Shown: positions 9,655-18,949 of the stretch, piece by piece | Numbering within the stretch: position 1 is the stretch's first letter | How the letters are laid out: each line of letters starts with the position of its first letter | Assembly (NCBI RefSeq): GCF_900996235.1 | Contig: NZ_CAAJGM010000066.1 | Span: forward strand, 62,001-126,000 | Direction: 5' to 3' | From: Paraburkholderia sp. BCC1885 | GTDB taxonomy: Bacteria > Pseudomonadota > Gammaproteobacteria > Burkholderiales > Burkholderiaceae | DNA length: 64,000 bases | Translations under genes and position numbers: made by a program | The notes under the pieces: generated by a model | What the model saw: only the letters and a program-made list of their open reading frames with translations | What the model was told of the DNA's origin: nothing | Databases searched by the model: none

Positions 9655-10413
9655 ATGAAACGAATTCTGATCATCGGAATTGGCGCGGGCAATCCCGACT
9701 ACATGACCGTCCAGGCGATCAACGCGCTCAATCAGGCGGACGTGTTCTTCGTCATGGACAAAGGTGTCGTGAAGGAGAAGCTCGTCGCGCTGCGCAAGGA
9801 GATCATCGAGCGCTTCGTCACGCATCAGCGCTATCGGATCGTCGAAGCAAAGAGCCCCGAACGCAGGCGCGATGAAGGCGACTATACGTCAGCCGTCGAT
9901 GAACTGAACCGCGACAAGCAGCGCATATTCGAAGGCCTTATCGCCGGCGAATTGCGCGAGGGGGAATGCGGCGCGTTTCTCGTCTGGGGCGATCCGTCGC
10001 TGTACGACAGCACCATCCGCATCATCGAAGCCATCGCAAACAGCGGCCAGCATCGATTCGACTATGAGGTGATCCCGGGCATCACGAGTGTTCAGGCGCT
10101 CACGGCTCGCCATAGGGTACCGCTCAATCTGATCGGGCGTTCGGTCGAAATCACCAACGGCCGCGGGCTTGCCGAAGGTTTCCCCGAAAACGTGGACAGC
10201 GTGGTCGTGATGCTCGATGCGAAAAATACCTATCGGCAACTAATCGACGAGGATCTGGACATCTACTGGGGCGCCTACGTGGGAACGCCTGACGAGATTC
10301 TGATCTCAGGAAAGCTGCGCGACGTCGCGGATGAAATTGAACGCGTCAGGGCCGAGGCACGTCGCACGCATGGGTGGATTATGGACACTTATTTGCTTCG
10401 TAGGCCTGAGTAA
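9655..10413 (+). CDS. cobF: Precorrin-6A synthase (deacetylating)
   Basis: CobF is the SAM-dependent C1 methyltransferase of the aerobic cobalamin pathway that turns precorrin-5 into precorrin-6A with loss of acetate. The tetrapyrrole methylase fold shows in the N-terminal LIIGIGAGNPDYMT segment, the FLVWGDPSLYDST substrate loop and the VIPGITSVQALTA motif. Length is 252 residues from the ATG at 9655; a GTG directly before it at 9652 could also start. AGGAG lies at 9642. No other cob gene is in the window, so it is either an orphan or supplies a cluster elsewhere. Confidence 0.88.
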   Translation: MKRILIIGIGAGNPDYMTVQAINALNQADVFFVMDKGVVKEKLVALRKEIIERFVTHQRYRIVEAKSPERRRDEGDYTSAVDELNRDKQRIFEGLIAGELREGECGAFLVWGDPSLYDSTIRIIEAIANSGQHRFDYEVIPGITSVQALTARHRVPLNLIGRSVEITNGRGLAEGFPENVDSVVVMLDAKNTYRQLIDEDLDIYWGAYVGTPDEILISGKLRDVADEIERVRAEARRTHGWIMDTYLLRRPE

Positions 10414-10475
10414 AGACTATTTGCAGATGCAAGCCGCGGTTCTTAACCCGACCACTCGCATATGCCGCGCTTCAT

Positions 10476-11003
10476 CTACCTGACAATTCCGGCCAACCCC
10501 ACCACTACCCCTGCTGCGACCAGCCAGATCGGATTGAATCGGGTCCGGTAGGCAACCCCCACCGTCACAAGCGTCAACACCGCCCGGCCGACATTCACGT
10601 CGGTTTCCCGCACGAACACATACGCGGCGCAAGCCAGCAGACCCACCGTCGCCGGTGCGAGTCCGCGGCGAATCGCCATCACGACGAGCGAACTGTGATG
10701 CCGTTCGAACCAGGCGCTCACAAAGTAGGCCAACGTCGCGGACGGAATGATCATGCCCAGCGTCGCCACCAGCGCGCCGGCGAGCCCCGCGGTTTGAAAT
10801 CCGATCAACGAAACTGCCATGCCGTTCGGCCCCGGCGCCGCCTGCATAGCCGAGAAAAATGTCACGAACTGCTGAGCAGTGAGCCAATGACGCGTATCTA
10901 CCGCATAGCGCTGAATGTCGGCCAGAGTGGAATTGATGCCACCAACGGCAAGGAGCGACCACAGCGCGCTGTGAAGGGCTAGATCAACGAGCCTTGACAT
11001 CAT
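10476..11003 (-). CDS. chrA: Chromate transporter subunit, second CHR half
   Basis: This 175-residue membrane protein is one CHR-family domain: an AVGGINSTLADIQRY start, the MQAAPGPNG loop (the conserved PGP), then alternating hydrophobic helices to the end. Its ATG at 11003 overlaps the stop of the preceding CHR gene by four bases, so the two are translated together and probably form one heterodimeric carrier. Characterised relatives export chromate; the physiological substrate may be another oxyanion. Confidence 0.82.
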   Translation of the reverse strand: MMSRLVDLALHSALWSLLAVGGINSTLADIQRYAVDTRHWLTAQQFVTFFSAMQAAPGPNGMAVSLIGFQTAGLAGALVATLGMIIPSATLAYFVSAWFERHHSSLVVMAIRRGLAPATVGLLACAAYVFVRETDVNVGRAVLTLVTVGVAYRTRFNPIWLVAAGVVVGLAGIVR

Positions 11004-11641
11004 CGCGGCTGCTCCTCGCTGCGCCGTGTCAGCGCTTCGGCACGCAGGGCGCGCCACATGAGCCACGAGCCGAACGGGCCGAGAACCGCGAGTACGGGCA
11101 AAAGCGGCAATTTCAACAAACCGATGGCGATAAACATGGCGACCACCAGCAGCAGATTACGCAAATCGCGCGGCAGGCTCACGAGCAGTTTGAGTACCGT
11201 CGCAATCACAAGGCCGGTCGCCACCGGCATCAAGCCCGCTAACAGATGTGCCGTCGCAGGCGCGCTGCCCCAGCGCGCATAGGCATAGCCGACGCCGATC
11301 GTGATCGCCGTCGGCGCGAGGTACAGCCCGCAAACGCCGGTCAATGCGCCGATTGCACCGTGATACTGCCGCCCGAGAATGGTCGCGATGTTCGACACGT
11401 TTGGCCCGGGCAGAAGTTGCGCGAGCGGCAGCATCTCGGCGAATTCACGATCCGTCATCCAGCCGCGACGTTCGACGATCATGCGACGCGCCCACGGCAG
11501 CACCCCACCGAAACCGGTGAGCCCGACCATAAAAAACGCGAGGAAGATTTGCCCCAGCGTCGGCCGGGGGCGAGCGGCAGATATGCCGCCGTCCGGGCCG
11601 GCACCCTGGTCAATGGCATCATCGTGAATCGGGGCGGTCAT
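11000..11641 (-). CDS. chrA: Chromate transporter subunit, first CHR half
   Basis: This is the first gene of a two-gene CHR transporter. The domain begins FMVGLTGFGGVLPWARR, followed by AQLLPGPNVSN (PGP motif) and about five hydrophobic segments. Two halves on separate genes is the short-chain CHR arrangement, as opposed to one 400-residue ChrA. The start taken is the ATG at 11641 with a GAGTGG sequence upstream; a GTG at 11653 would add four residues. No chrB regulator gene is nearby. Confidence 0.82.
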   Translation of the reverse strand: MTAPIHDDAIDQGAGPDGGISAARPRPTLGQIFLAFFMVGLTGFGGVLPWARRMIVERRGWMTDREFAEMLPLAQLLPGPNVSNIATILGRQYHGAIGALTGVCGLYLAPTAITIGVGYAYARWGSAPATAHLLAGLMPVATGLVIATVLKLLVSLPRDLRNLLLVVAMFIAIGLLKLPLLPVLAVLGPFGSWLMWRALRAEALTRRSEEQPR

Positions 11642-11724
11642 CGGTGTATCCACTCAGGCGAGGCGGGTTCGTTTGCAGTTCGATTGATGATAGCAGCGGG
11701 ACCTGCGCAGACTCGCGTCCGCGC

Positions 11725-14349
11725 TCACGGCGATTGCGTGCCTGAGCCTGGCGCCGCTTCCGGCGCATCGGGCGTCGGCGTGGGCGGCGAGCCCGGTTCT
11801 TCGGATGGCAAGCCGCCGCCATTGGCTGATGTCGCGCCGCCAGTTGGCTCACTGGGCGCGGCCGTCTGGGGCGTCGTTGCCGCCGGTGGCGGCACAGCCG
11901 TCACGCCTGCTCTCCAAGCCGTCGCTGGCGCCGAAGCACCCGCGCCCGGCGCGCCAAGCAGCGGCGGCAAGCCGCGCGGCGTCAGCGTTTCCGAAGCAGC
12001 CGAAGTCTGCGATGCCGCCGGAGCAACTGGCACGATAGGCGCGGCCTTCGGCGTCACACGACGGAGCGGCGCAACGGGTGTTTGCGCCGGCTGCTTCGCC
12101 CCAAACAGATAAGCAATCCAGGCATGCAGTTTGTCGCGGAACTGATCGAACATACCGGGCTGCACGTCCGTATCGAAGCGCGCGCGCGAATCGATCAGCC
12201 GCGCCCGCAAAGCCCGCTGATAGAAGTCGCCGACGATCGGCAGCGCCGTGTGCGCCCCTTCGCCCCAATAACTGCTGCCGAGCGTGACGCGTCCGTCATC
12301 GAAACCGACCCACGCGCCCGCCACCAGTTGCGGCTGCATCAGGATGAACCAGCCGTCCGCGTTGTCCTGCGTCGTGCCGGTCTTGCCGGCCACGTCCGCG
12401 CGAATGCCAAAGCGCGAACGGATCGCCGCGCCCGTACCGCGATTGACGACGTCACGCATGACATCGATCAACGTCCGGTCCGCCGCAGCCGGCAACGCAC
12501 GTTCCGGCGCTGCGGGCTCAAACTGGGCGAGCACCTTGCCATTGCGATCCTCAATGGCGGTGACCATGCGCGGTTCCAGATACATGCCGTCGTTGGCGAT
12601 CGTGCCATACGCCGACACCATCTCCTTGATCGTGACAGGGCTCGTGCCCAGCGCCAGCGAGGGAACCGGCTCGAGCGTGCTATCGCGCACGCCCGTCGCG
12701 CGGGCGACGCTCACCACTTTATTCGGCCCAACCTGCTCCATCAACTGCGCGGTGATGCGGTTGCGCGAATACGCCAGCGCGTCGCGCAGCGACATCGGTT
12801 TGCCGCTTGGCGGAACATCATCGTTAGGACGCCATATTTCTCCGCCCTTCAGCGGAATTTCGACGGGTTGATCGATGAAGGTATCGGTCGGCTTGGCACC
12901 CGCCGCAAAAGCGGCGCCGTAGACAAACGGCTTGAAGGTCGAGCCCGGCTGACGTCGCGACTGCTGAACGTGATCGAACGGCTCGTCGGTGAAATCGCGG
13001 CTGCCGACCCACGCCCTGATTTGCCCATTGCGTGGATCGATGGCGAGAAAACCAGCCTGCACTTCCGATTTGTCGTGGCACAGGTTACGCACGAACGTGC
13101 GGTCCGCGCTGAGATGCTGAAGCGCGTCGTCATCGCTTTGGCCCGCGCTCAGCAAGGCCCGATAGTCCGGCGTTTCGCGGATGAAGGTCTTGAACAGATC
13201 GTTGCCCGGCGCGCAGCCGGTCCGCGCGCTCCACGCGCCATTGGCGACCGATTGCAATGCATTGCCCTGCAAAGCGACGGCCGCGGTCGCCATCGATTGC
13301 AAGCGCGAATCGATCGTCGTATGGACGATGAGTCCGTCTGAGTAAATGTTGTAGTCGTTGCGGTCGGCCCACGAGATCAGCCATTTGCGCAGCTGCTGCG
13401 CGAAGTGCGGCGCGGGACCGGGCGGCTCGATCTGCCGCTCGAAATCGACGCGCAATGGTTTGCGTCTGAGCGTCTCGAACGCGGCAGGCGAGAGGCGGCC
13501 GTATTTGACCATCTGCGCCAGCACCGTATTGCGCCGCTCCAGCGCGCGCTCGGGGTTCAACACCGGGTTGTAGTAGCTATTGCCCTTGAGCATGCCGGTC
13601 AGCGTGGCGCTTTCCAGAATGTCCAGTTGATCGGCCGACTTGCCGAAGTAAGTCCGCGAGGCCATTTCGATGCCGTAAGCGTTGTAGAGAAACGGCACCG
13701 TGTTCAGATATGTTTCGAGAATCTGCGGCTTGCTGTACGCCGCTTCGATCTTCAGCGCGGTGATGGCTTCCTTCACCTTGCGTGTCAAGGTGGGCGCGCG
13801 GCCAATGTCGTCGGGATAAAGATTGCGTGCGAGTTGCTGGGTGATCGTCGAGCCGCCCTGGCGCTCGCCGCCGAACGTGTGCAACGCCGCCGAACCGGTT
13901 CGCCGCCAGTCGATGCCGTGATGTTCGTAGAACCGGTGGTCCTCCGTCGAGATCAGCGCGTCGACCATATGTGGCGAGATATCGGACAGCGCTACCCATT
14001 CGCGATTCGACGGTTTGAATTCGGCCAGCACCTTGCCGTCGGCGGAAAGAACCTGCGCCGGTTGATCGACGCGCGCCTTGCGGATATCGCTAATGCTCGG
14101 CGTGAATGGAATCAGCACGATCACATATAACAGCATCAGCGCCGGCGGCGTGGCCAGCGTGAGCAGAACCCCGCGCCGGGTCGGATGGCGCAGATGAAAC
14201 AACGCGGTGGTCAGCAAAGGCTTGAAAAGATGCCCGACGAAGCGGATCAACTCGACCAGGAGTTGAAGCGCGGTCCCCATTACCAGTGCGAACCGGCCAG
14301 TCCATTTCCGGCAGGACTCAAGTACGGACGATACGAATTGGCGACTCAC
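11725..14349 (-). CDS. Bifunctional penicillin-binding protein 1A-like (glycosyltransferase/transpeptidase)
   Basis: The 874-residue inner-membrane protein polymerises and crosslinks peptidoglycan in the periplasm. One membrane helix lies near residues 60-80. The GT51 domain has the catalytic E136 in STEDHRFYEHHG and the GGSTITQQLARN motif. The transpeptidase domain has STFK at 470-473, SRN at 528-530 and KTGTT at 656-660. The last 130 residues are a Pro/Ala/Thr-rich, probably disordered tail. The start is a GTG at 14349 without an obvious ribosome site, so a downstream Met is possible. It is an additional class A PBP; its exact subclass is not clear. Confidence 0.93.
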   Translation of the reverse strand: MSRQFVSSVLESCRKWTGRFALVMGTALQLLVELIRFVGHLFKPLLTTALFHLRHPTRRGVLLTLATPPALMLLYVIVLIPFTPSISDIRKARVDQPAQVLSADGKVLAEFKPSNREWVALSDISPHMVDALISTEDHRFYEHHGIDWRRTGSAALHTFGGERQGGSTITQQLARNLYPDDIGRAPTLTRKVKEAITALKIEAAYSKPQILETYLNTVPFLYNAYGIEMASRTYFGKSADQLDILESATLTGMLKGNSYYNPVLNPERALERRNTVLAQMVKYGRLSPAAFETLRRKPLRVDFERQIEPPGPAPHFAQQLRKWLISWADRNDYNIYSDGLIVHTTIDSRLQSMATAAVALQGNALQSVANGAWSARTGCAPGNDLFKTFIRETPDYRALLSAGQSDDDALQHLSADRTFVRNLCHDKSEVQAGFLAIDPRNGQIRAWVGSRDFTDEPFDHVQQSRRQPGSTFKPFVYGAAFAAGAKPTDTFIDQPVEIPLKGGEIWRPNDDVPPSGKPMSLRDALAYSRNRITAQLMEQVGPNKVVSVARATGVRDSTLEPVPSLALGTSPVTIKEMVSAYGTIANDGMYLEPRMVTAIEDRNGKVLAQFEPAAPERALPAAADRTLIDVMRDVVNRGTGAAIRSRFGIRADVAGKTGTTQDNADGWFILMQPQLVAGAWVGFDDGRVTLGSSYWGEGAHTALPIVGDFYQRALRARLIDSRARFDTDVQPGMFDQFRDKLHAWIAYLFGAKQPAQTPVAPLRRVTPKAAPIVPVAPAASQTSAASETLTPRGLPPLLGAPGAGASAPATAWRAGVTAVPPPAATTPQTAAPSEPTGGATSANGGGLPSEEPGSPPTPTPDAPEAAPGSGTQSP

Positions 14350-14515
14350 GCTGATTTCAGCCCATCTTGAAAAGCGTGAATGGTATCAAACTGCGGGATG
14401 GGGACTGGGTTTCCCTGGGAGCAAGAAATTGCAGCCCGCTGCGGAATAAACCCCCCGCACAAGCGTTTACCTGGAGGTGCGCCCGCGCGCGCCCTCTTTC
14501 GAATGGAAACGCACC

Positions 14516-14974
14516 ATGCTGCTATCCGACCGCCTCATTCAACTGGGCATCCAGTTGCCGCCGCCCATCAACCCGCTTGGCTCGTATAAAACGGTTTCGA
14601 TCTCCGGCAATCAGCTCTACGTCTCCGGACTCGCCGCTTTCGAAAACGGCAAGCCGATCGTGGGTATGGTCGGCCAGGACCTCGCGCTCGACGAGGCGCA
14701 TCACGCCGCGCGGCTGACCATGCTGATGATCCTCTCCTGTATCGACCAGGCGGGCGCGCTGAACCGGCTTGAACGCTGTAGCCGCCTGACCGTCTATGTA
14801 CGGGCCGACCCGTCGTTTACGCAGCATCCGCGGATTGCCGACGGCGCCAGCGACCTCATGCTGACCCTGTTCGGACCCGAGAAACTGCCGGCACGCAGCG
14901 CCGTCGGCGTGCATACGCTGCCGATGGGCATTCCCGTCGAAATCGACAGCATCTTCGAGCTCAAGAGCGCCTAA
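14516..14974 (+). CDS. RidA family protein (YjgF/YER057c/UK114 superfamily)
   Basis: The 152-residue cytosolic protein belongs to the RidA superfamily, whose archetype deaminates reactive 2-aminoacrylate. Family features are the LPPPINPLGSYKTV opening, LYVSGLAAFENG and the C-terminal VEIDSIFELK strand. The subgroup is the longer, about 150-residue type and lacks a clearly placed RidA arginine in CxxR form, so deaminase activity is uncertain. The ATG at 14516 was chosen over an upstream frame of low-complexity residues. It converges with the LysR gene 11 bases downstream. Confidence 0.85.
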   Translation: MLLSDRLIQLGIQLPPPINPLGSYKTVSISGNQLYVSGLAAFENGKPIVGMVGQDLALDEAHHAARLTMLMILSCIDQAGALNRLERCSRLTVYVRADPSFTQHPRIADGASDLMLTLFGPEKLPARSAVGVHTLPMGIPVEIDSIFELKSA

Positions 14975-14985
14975 GCCAGGCGGGG

Positions 14986-15921
14986 TTACGCGCCCGGCAG
15001 ATTGGGGCCGGGTGACTCCGACACGTCCGCCGCCTTCAGAAAATCCACGAAGGCCCGCAACGGCGCGGGCAGATGGCGGCGGCCCGGATAGTACAGAAAC
15101 GGCCCCGAAAAACGTGGCCACCACGGCTCGAGGATCGGCTCCAGCGCGCCGCTGTCCAGATGCGCGCGCAGCATGCCCTCGAACAGGTGGACCGCCCCCA
15201 CGCCCGCCACCGCCATGCTGATGGCGAGTTCCATGGCCGCGCCCGGCCGCACCAGCAGCGGTCCTGAAGGATCGAGTCGCACCACTTCGCCGTCACGCTC
15301 GAAATCCCACGTGGGCTTCGCGCCGCCAGCGAACTGGCCGCGCAGGCACGCATGCGCAAGCAGGTCGCGCGGATGCGTGGGCCTGCCGTGCGCGTCGAGG
15401 TAGGCCGGCGCCGCGGCAGTCGCGAAACGCTGCACGCGCGGTCCAATGGGAATCGCGATCATGTCCTGCTCGAGCCGCTCGTCGTAGCGGATGCCTGCGT
15501 CGCAACCGATCGACAGCACGTCGACAAACCCATCCTCAACCACCACCTCCACGCGGATGTCGGGATACGCCTTCAGAAATCCCGCGATGACGGGCGGCAA
15601 AACGATCCGCGCGGCACTCGACGGCACGTTGAGCTTGAGCGTGCCGCTCGGCTTCTCCCTGAATCCGTTCAGGACGTCCAGCGCCGCTTCCATCTCGCTG
15701 AAGAGCGGCGCCAGCTTTTCGAGCAGACGCAGCCCCGCCTCCGTCGGCGCCACGCTGCGCGTAGTGCGGTTCAGCAGGCGCATGCCGAACTTCGCCTCCA
15801 GACGCCGCACGGCAATGCTCAGGCTGGAAGCCGACACGCCGCCAATGCGCGCCGCGTCGCGAAACCCGCCCGCCCGGGCAACGGAAACGAACGCCGACAG
15901 ATCATTCAATTCCATGGTCAT
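14986..15921 (-). CDS. LysR-family transcriptional regulator
   Basis: This 311-residue regulator has an N-terminal HTH (GFRDAARIGGVSASSLSIAV) followed by LLNRTTRSVAPTEAG, the signature of the large DsdC/AaeR-like subgroup common in Burkholderia. The C-terminal effector domain includes VQRFATAAAPAYLDAHGRP. It is divergent from the pyridoxal reductase-like gene at 16026 across about 100 bases and most likely controls it. The ligand is unknown. Confidence 0.88.
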   Translation of the reverse strand: MTMELNDLSAFVSVARAGGFRDAARIGGVSASSLSIAVRRLEAKFGMRLLNRTTRSVAPTEAGLRLLEKLAPLFSEMEAALDVLNGFREKPSGTLKLNVPSSAARIVLPPVIAGFLKAYPDIRVEVVVEDGFVDVLSIGCDAGIRYDERLEQDMIAIPIGPRVQRFATAAAPAYLDAHGRPTHPRDLLAHACLRGQFAGGAKPTWDFERDGEVVRLDPSGPLLVRPGAAMELAISMAVAGVGAVHLFEGMLRAHLDSGALEPILEPWWPRFSGPFLYYPGRRHLPAPLRAFVDFLKAADVSESPGPNLPGA

Positions 15922-16025
15922 TGTTCACAATTTTTAACAACCCGTTCACTTTAGATCGGATTTTCTAACAGCGCAATCGCGCCCATACTGCGCCTCGTCC
16001 CTCACCACTCCTCAAGGAGAGCGCC

Positions 16026-16907
16026 ATGTCAACCTTCACCCCCGTCGACACTTTTAAGCTGGGCGGCCGTCCGGTGCGCCGCATGGGTTACGGCGCCATG
16101 CAACTCGCCGGACCCGGCGTGTTCGGACCGCCGACGAATCGTGAGGCGGCTCTGGCCGTGCTGCGCGAGGCGTTGGCGTCCGGGGTCGATCACATCGACA
16201 CCAGCGATTTCTACGGTCCCCATGTAACCAACCAGATCATCCGCGAGGCGCTTCACCCTTACCCGGATGACCTCGTGATCGTCACCAAGGTTGGCGCGGT
16301 TCGTGGCGACGACGGCGCGTGGCTGCCGGCGTCCGAGCCGAAGGATCTGGAGCGCGGCGTGCACGACAACCTGCGCAACCTCGGTCTCGATACCATGGAC
16401 GTCGTCAATCTGCGGGTCATGGGGCGCATCCATGAGCCATCCGAAGGATCGATTGCGAAGCAGGTCGAAGCGCTGGCCGAACTCCAGCACCAGGGTCTGG
16501 TGCGCCATATCGGCCTGAGCAACGTGACCTCGATGCAGGTCGCCGAAGCACAGGGCATCGCGGAGATTGTCTGCGTGCAGAATCAGTACAACCTGATTCA
16601 GCGGGAGGATGATGCGCTGGTCGACGAACTGGCGGCGCAGGGTATCGCATATGTGCCGTTCTTTCCGCTCGGCGGATTCTCGCCGATTCAGTCGTCGGTT
16701 CTATCGACGGTTGCGGAAAACCTCGGCGCGCCCCCCATGCAAGTGGCGCTCGCATGGCTATTGCATCGCTTTCCTAACATTCTGCTGATTCCGGGGACAT
16801 CGTCAGTCGAGCATCTGCGTGAAAACCTGAAGGCCGCGCAATTGAGCCTGTCGCAAGAGGTGCTCGCGGAACTGGATGCGATTCGTCAGGTAGGTGAAGG
16901 GCATTGA
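16026..16907 (+). CDS. pdxI: Aldo/keto reductase, PdxI (YdbC)-like NADPH pyridoxal reductase
   Basis: The 293-residue cytosolic aldo/keto reductase is very like E. coli YdbC/PdxI along its length: GYGAMQLAGPGVFGPP, HIDTSDFYGPHVTNQIIREAL and LLIPGTSSVEHLREN. That E. coli enzyme reduces pyridoxal to pyridoxine with NADPH in B6 salvage. The catalytic set is visible as D58-region HIDTSDFYG, the lysine of VTKVGA and the segment NLRVMGRIHE. An AAGGAGAG ribosome site precedes the ATG. The divergent LysR gene at 14986 is its probable regulator. The assignment rests on remembered similarity to YdbC. Confidence 0.85.
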   Translation: MSTFTPVDTFKLGGRPVRRMGYGAMQLAGPGVFGPPTNREAALAVLREALASGVDHIDTSDFYGPHVTNQIIREALHPYPDDLVIVTKVGAVRGDDGAWLPASEPKDLERGVHDNLRNLGLDTMDVVNLRVMGRIHEPSEGSIAKQVEALAELQHQGLVRHIGLSNVTSMQVAEAQGIAEIVCVQNQYNLIQREDDALVDELAAQGIAYVPFFPLGGFSPIQSSVLSTVAENLGAPPMQVALAWLLHRFPNILLIPGTSSVEHLRENLKAAQLSLSQEVLAELDAIRQVGEGH

Positions 16908-17049
16908 GCGTTTAAGCGTTTGAACGGGCAGCCGGTGAGGCACGCGTTAGGTTCCTTCACCGTGCTGCTGCCCTTGGAACGCTGCACGTATCGCGATACG
17001 CGTCACAGTCTGATCTGCTGGGCAGTCGCTCAAGCATGACGCCGGCGCG

Positions 17050-17529
17050 TCAATCGATAGCAGCCGCTGCGCGCTCCACCGCGGCTATGTCGATCTTCTT
17101 CATTTTCATCATCGCCTCCATTGCACGCCGCCCCACCTCACGATCGGCTGAGTTGACGAGTTCAAGCAGGCGCGCGGGCGTAATCTGCCAGAAGAAACCC
17201 CAGCGGTCTTTACACCAACCGCACGGCGCTTCCTCGCCGCCATTGCCGATAATGGCATTCCAATATTGATCGGTCTCTTGCTGACTGTCGGTCTTGATCA
17301 TGAAACTGATCGCTTCATTCGGCTTGAAATTGGGGCCGCCGTTCAATCCGACGAAACGCCGTCCGACGACGGTAAATTCGACCGTCAACTCGTCTCCCTG
17401 GCCGATGCCCGGTATTGGCGATACATGACCGGCATCGACATGGCTGTCGGGAAAGGTGGCGGCATAAAATTCCGCCGCTTCGCGCGCCTTGCCTTCATCG
17501 AACCATACGCATGTCACGAGTTCAGTCAT
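17050..17529 (-). CDS. VOC family protein (3-demethylubiquinone methyltransferase-like/PhnB-type fold)
   Basis: This 159-residue protein has a vicinal-oxygen-chelate fold of the PhnB-like group: [20 protein letters not shown] at the start, [20 protein letters not shown] in the middle and the [15 protein letters not shown] signature near residue 107. Members are often annotated 3-demethylubiquinone-9 3-methyltransferase, but they lack a methyltransferase domain and their reaction is mostly unknown. It stands alone on the minus strand. Confidence 0.82.
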   Translation of the reverse strand: MTELVTCVWFDEGKAREAAEFYAATFPDSHVDAGHVSPIPGIGQGDELTVEFTVVGRRFVGLNGGPNFKPNEAISFMIKTDSQQETDQYWNAIIGNGGEEAPCGWCKDRWGFFWQITPARLLELVNSADREVGRRAMEAMMKMKKIDIAAVERAAAAID

Positions 17530-17718
17530 TGTCGTCTCCTCTTTAAAAATGCCCTTGATTCACCAGAATAGCGAGGTTTTTGCAGCAAGGGAAAGGGGTC
17601 TGTTAGAACGGCCGTATGGCCGGATACGACGCGCTATTTCAGCGGGCGTGGGATCCATTCTTGAACTGTCGGGGTTCGCGTCTGTCCGACTGGCATAGAT
17701 ATGTCACAGGACACGTGA

Positions 17719-18267
17719 ATGACGCTCTCCGTAAGGCAAATCAAAAGAATTCACGCGACGGCAGTCGGTCTCGCCGCCGTGGTGCTGCTCGGCGCGGGCG
17801 CATCGTGTTTTGGCCAGACCGATGCAGCCGCGTCCGTTGGGCTTGAGGCCGACGTGCCAATCGTCGCGTCCGAGGGTTCCGCCGAGTCGCTATGTTCATC
17901 GGTAGTGCTTAGTTGCAATATGCCGGCGCGGCCCATCGCCCCTGAACATCAACTGCTGGATCCCGCTACGGCGCGCGATCAGGCGCAACGCGCGCAAGCC
18001 CAGGCAGATCAAACAGCGGCGGAACGGGATTTGCAGCGGCGCATCGAATTCGCCCGTCAGCATCCGAATGCGATCTTCGTCTACGGCAATAAGTCGGCCC
18101 CACAAGAAAGCGTGTCCGATGTTTTCAACCGGGCACTCGGCGTAACAACCACGTCCTTGACCACCTCGAGCTTCGATTCAGTGGGACGCCGAACCGAATG
18201 TGTGAGCGCCTGCCACGGCCCGCTCTGCTGCGTCACCACAACCTCGGCAATCGATACCACGAGGTAA
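17719..18267 (+). CDS. Hypothetical secreted, cysteine-containing protein
   Basis: I do not recognise this 182-residue protein. A basic N-terminus and hydrophobic stretch (about residues 13-32, ending SCFGQ) look like a signal peptide. A middle segment of about residues 75-120 is rich in Ala, Gln and Arg (RDQAQRAQAQADQTAAERDL) and probably helical. The C-terminus has four cysteines in CVSACHGPLCC, suggesting disulfides or a metal site in the periplasm. It is followed by several hairpins at 18388-18475. The composition fits an accessory, lineage-specific gene. Confidence 0.6.
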   Translation: MTLSVRQIKRIHATAVGLAAVVLLGAGASCFGQTDAAASVGLEADVPIVASEGSAESLCSSVVLSCNMPARPIAPEHQLLDPATARDQAQRAQAQADQTAAERDLQRRIEFARQHPNAIFVYGNKSAPQESVSDVFNRALGVTTTSLTTSSFDSVGRRTECVSACHGPLCCVTTTSAIDTTR

Positions 18268-18387
18268 TGATCGCTATATGGGACGGCTTAAGATAATGTT
18301 AATAAACAGGCGCGCGGCAATTGCGCACGCTTCTGCCGGTGGCCGCTGCCAATAACGAAGCGGCACGCAGCGCAGCACAATGAGGAC

Positions 18388-18475
18388 GAAACCGCTTTCT
18401 GTGGTTTCCGGCTGAACGGCGCGAGCAGCCGTTCAGAAACAAAAGGCCGCTGCCCATGAGGGCAGCGGCCTTCTT
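18388..18475. terminator. Hairpin cluster ending in a strong terminator
   Basis: Three stem-loops follow each other: GAAACC/GGTTTC at about 18389-18409, CTGAACGGC/GCCGTTCAG at 18412-18436, and AAGGCCGCTGCCC with GGGCAGCGGCCTT at 18442-18473. The last has A-runs before and T-rich sequence after, so it can end both the upstream plus-strand gene and the minus-strand gene at 18528. It is almost the same sequence as the terminator at 20318-20354. Confidence 0.8.
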
Positions 18476-18527
18476 GCGATGGGGCTCAGCAACGCACGCC
18501 CCAAGCGCATTCGGTCACCCTTTTCTG

Positions 18528-18842
18528 TCATTGTTGGCCCGCGGCCGGCGAAACTACACTCGGCGTTGCCAGCGTGTTATTGGTCTTCGGCGCAGGGGTG
18601 CTGGTCGAGTTCGTGCCGCTCGGCAGGCCCGAATTCGGCGCCCCGGAGACGCGACCGCTATCCGAGTTCGGATTGCCCGGCATGCCGTAGCCGCTCGTTG
18701 CACCATTTACCTGGTTCGCCGGGCTGGCAGTGCTGCCCGACGAGCCGCCGCTGTTCGAACCTCCAGCCGCCTGTGCATAGGCGCCACCCGACAGCGTGAG
18801 TGCGGCGACGGCCGCGATCAATGTGCTAGTTGCCTTGTTCAT
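18528..18842 (-). CDS. Small secreted Gly/Ser/Asn-rich protein, paralogue of the gene at 20398
   Basis: The 104-residue protein starts MNKATSTLIAAVAALTLSGG with AYA before Q, a clear signal peptide, and the mature part is low-complexity: Gly/Ser-rich, then SGYGMPGNPNSDSGR, then NNTLATPSVVSPAAG at the C-terminus. The start ATG at 18842 has GGAGGGACG upstream. The gene at 20398 encodes a related protein with the same signal peptide and motifs. Function unknown; such proteins may be periplasmic or surface-exposed. Confidence 0.72.
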   Translation of the reverse strand: MNKATSTLIAAVAALTLSGGAYAQAAGGSNSGGSSGSTASPANQVNGATSGYGMPGNPNSDSGRVSGAPNSGLPSGTNSTSTPAPKTNNTLATPSVVSPAAGQQ

Positions 18843-18949
18843 GATCCGTCCCTCCATAATTGGATTGAAATATCGACACAGACGGTCACCGCCTGCTTGA
18901 TATCGATGCAGCAATCAGCGTGCCGCGCGATGTCCGCAACTACTGTCCG

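Noticed and set aside
12082..13341. 419-residue open frame opposite the penicillin-binding protein gene
   Set aside because: It is an antisense shadow of a gene with complete catalytic motifs; composition is typical of the complementary frame in GC-rich DNA.
16908..17049. GGGCAGC/GCTGCCC stem after the pyridoxal reductase-like gene as a terminator
   Set aside because: The arms are imperfect beyond seven bases, the loop is long and no T-run follows on either strand.
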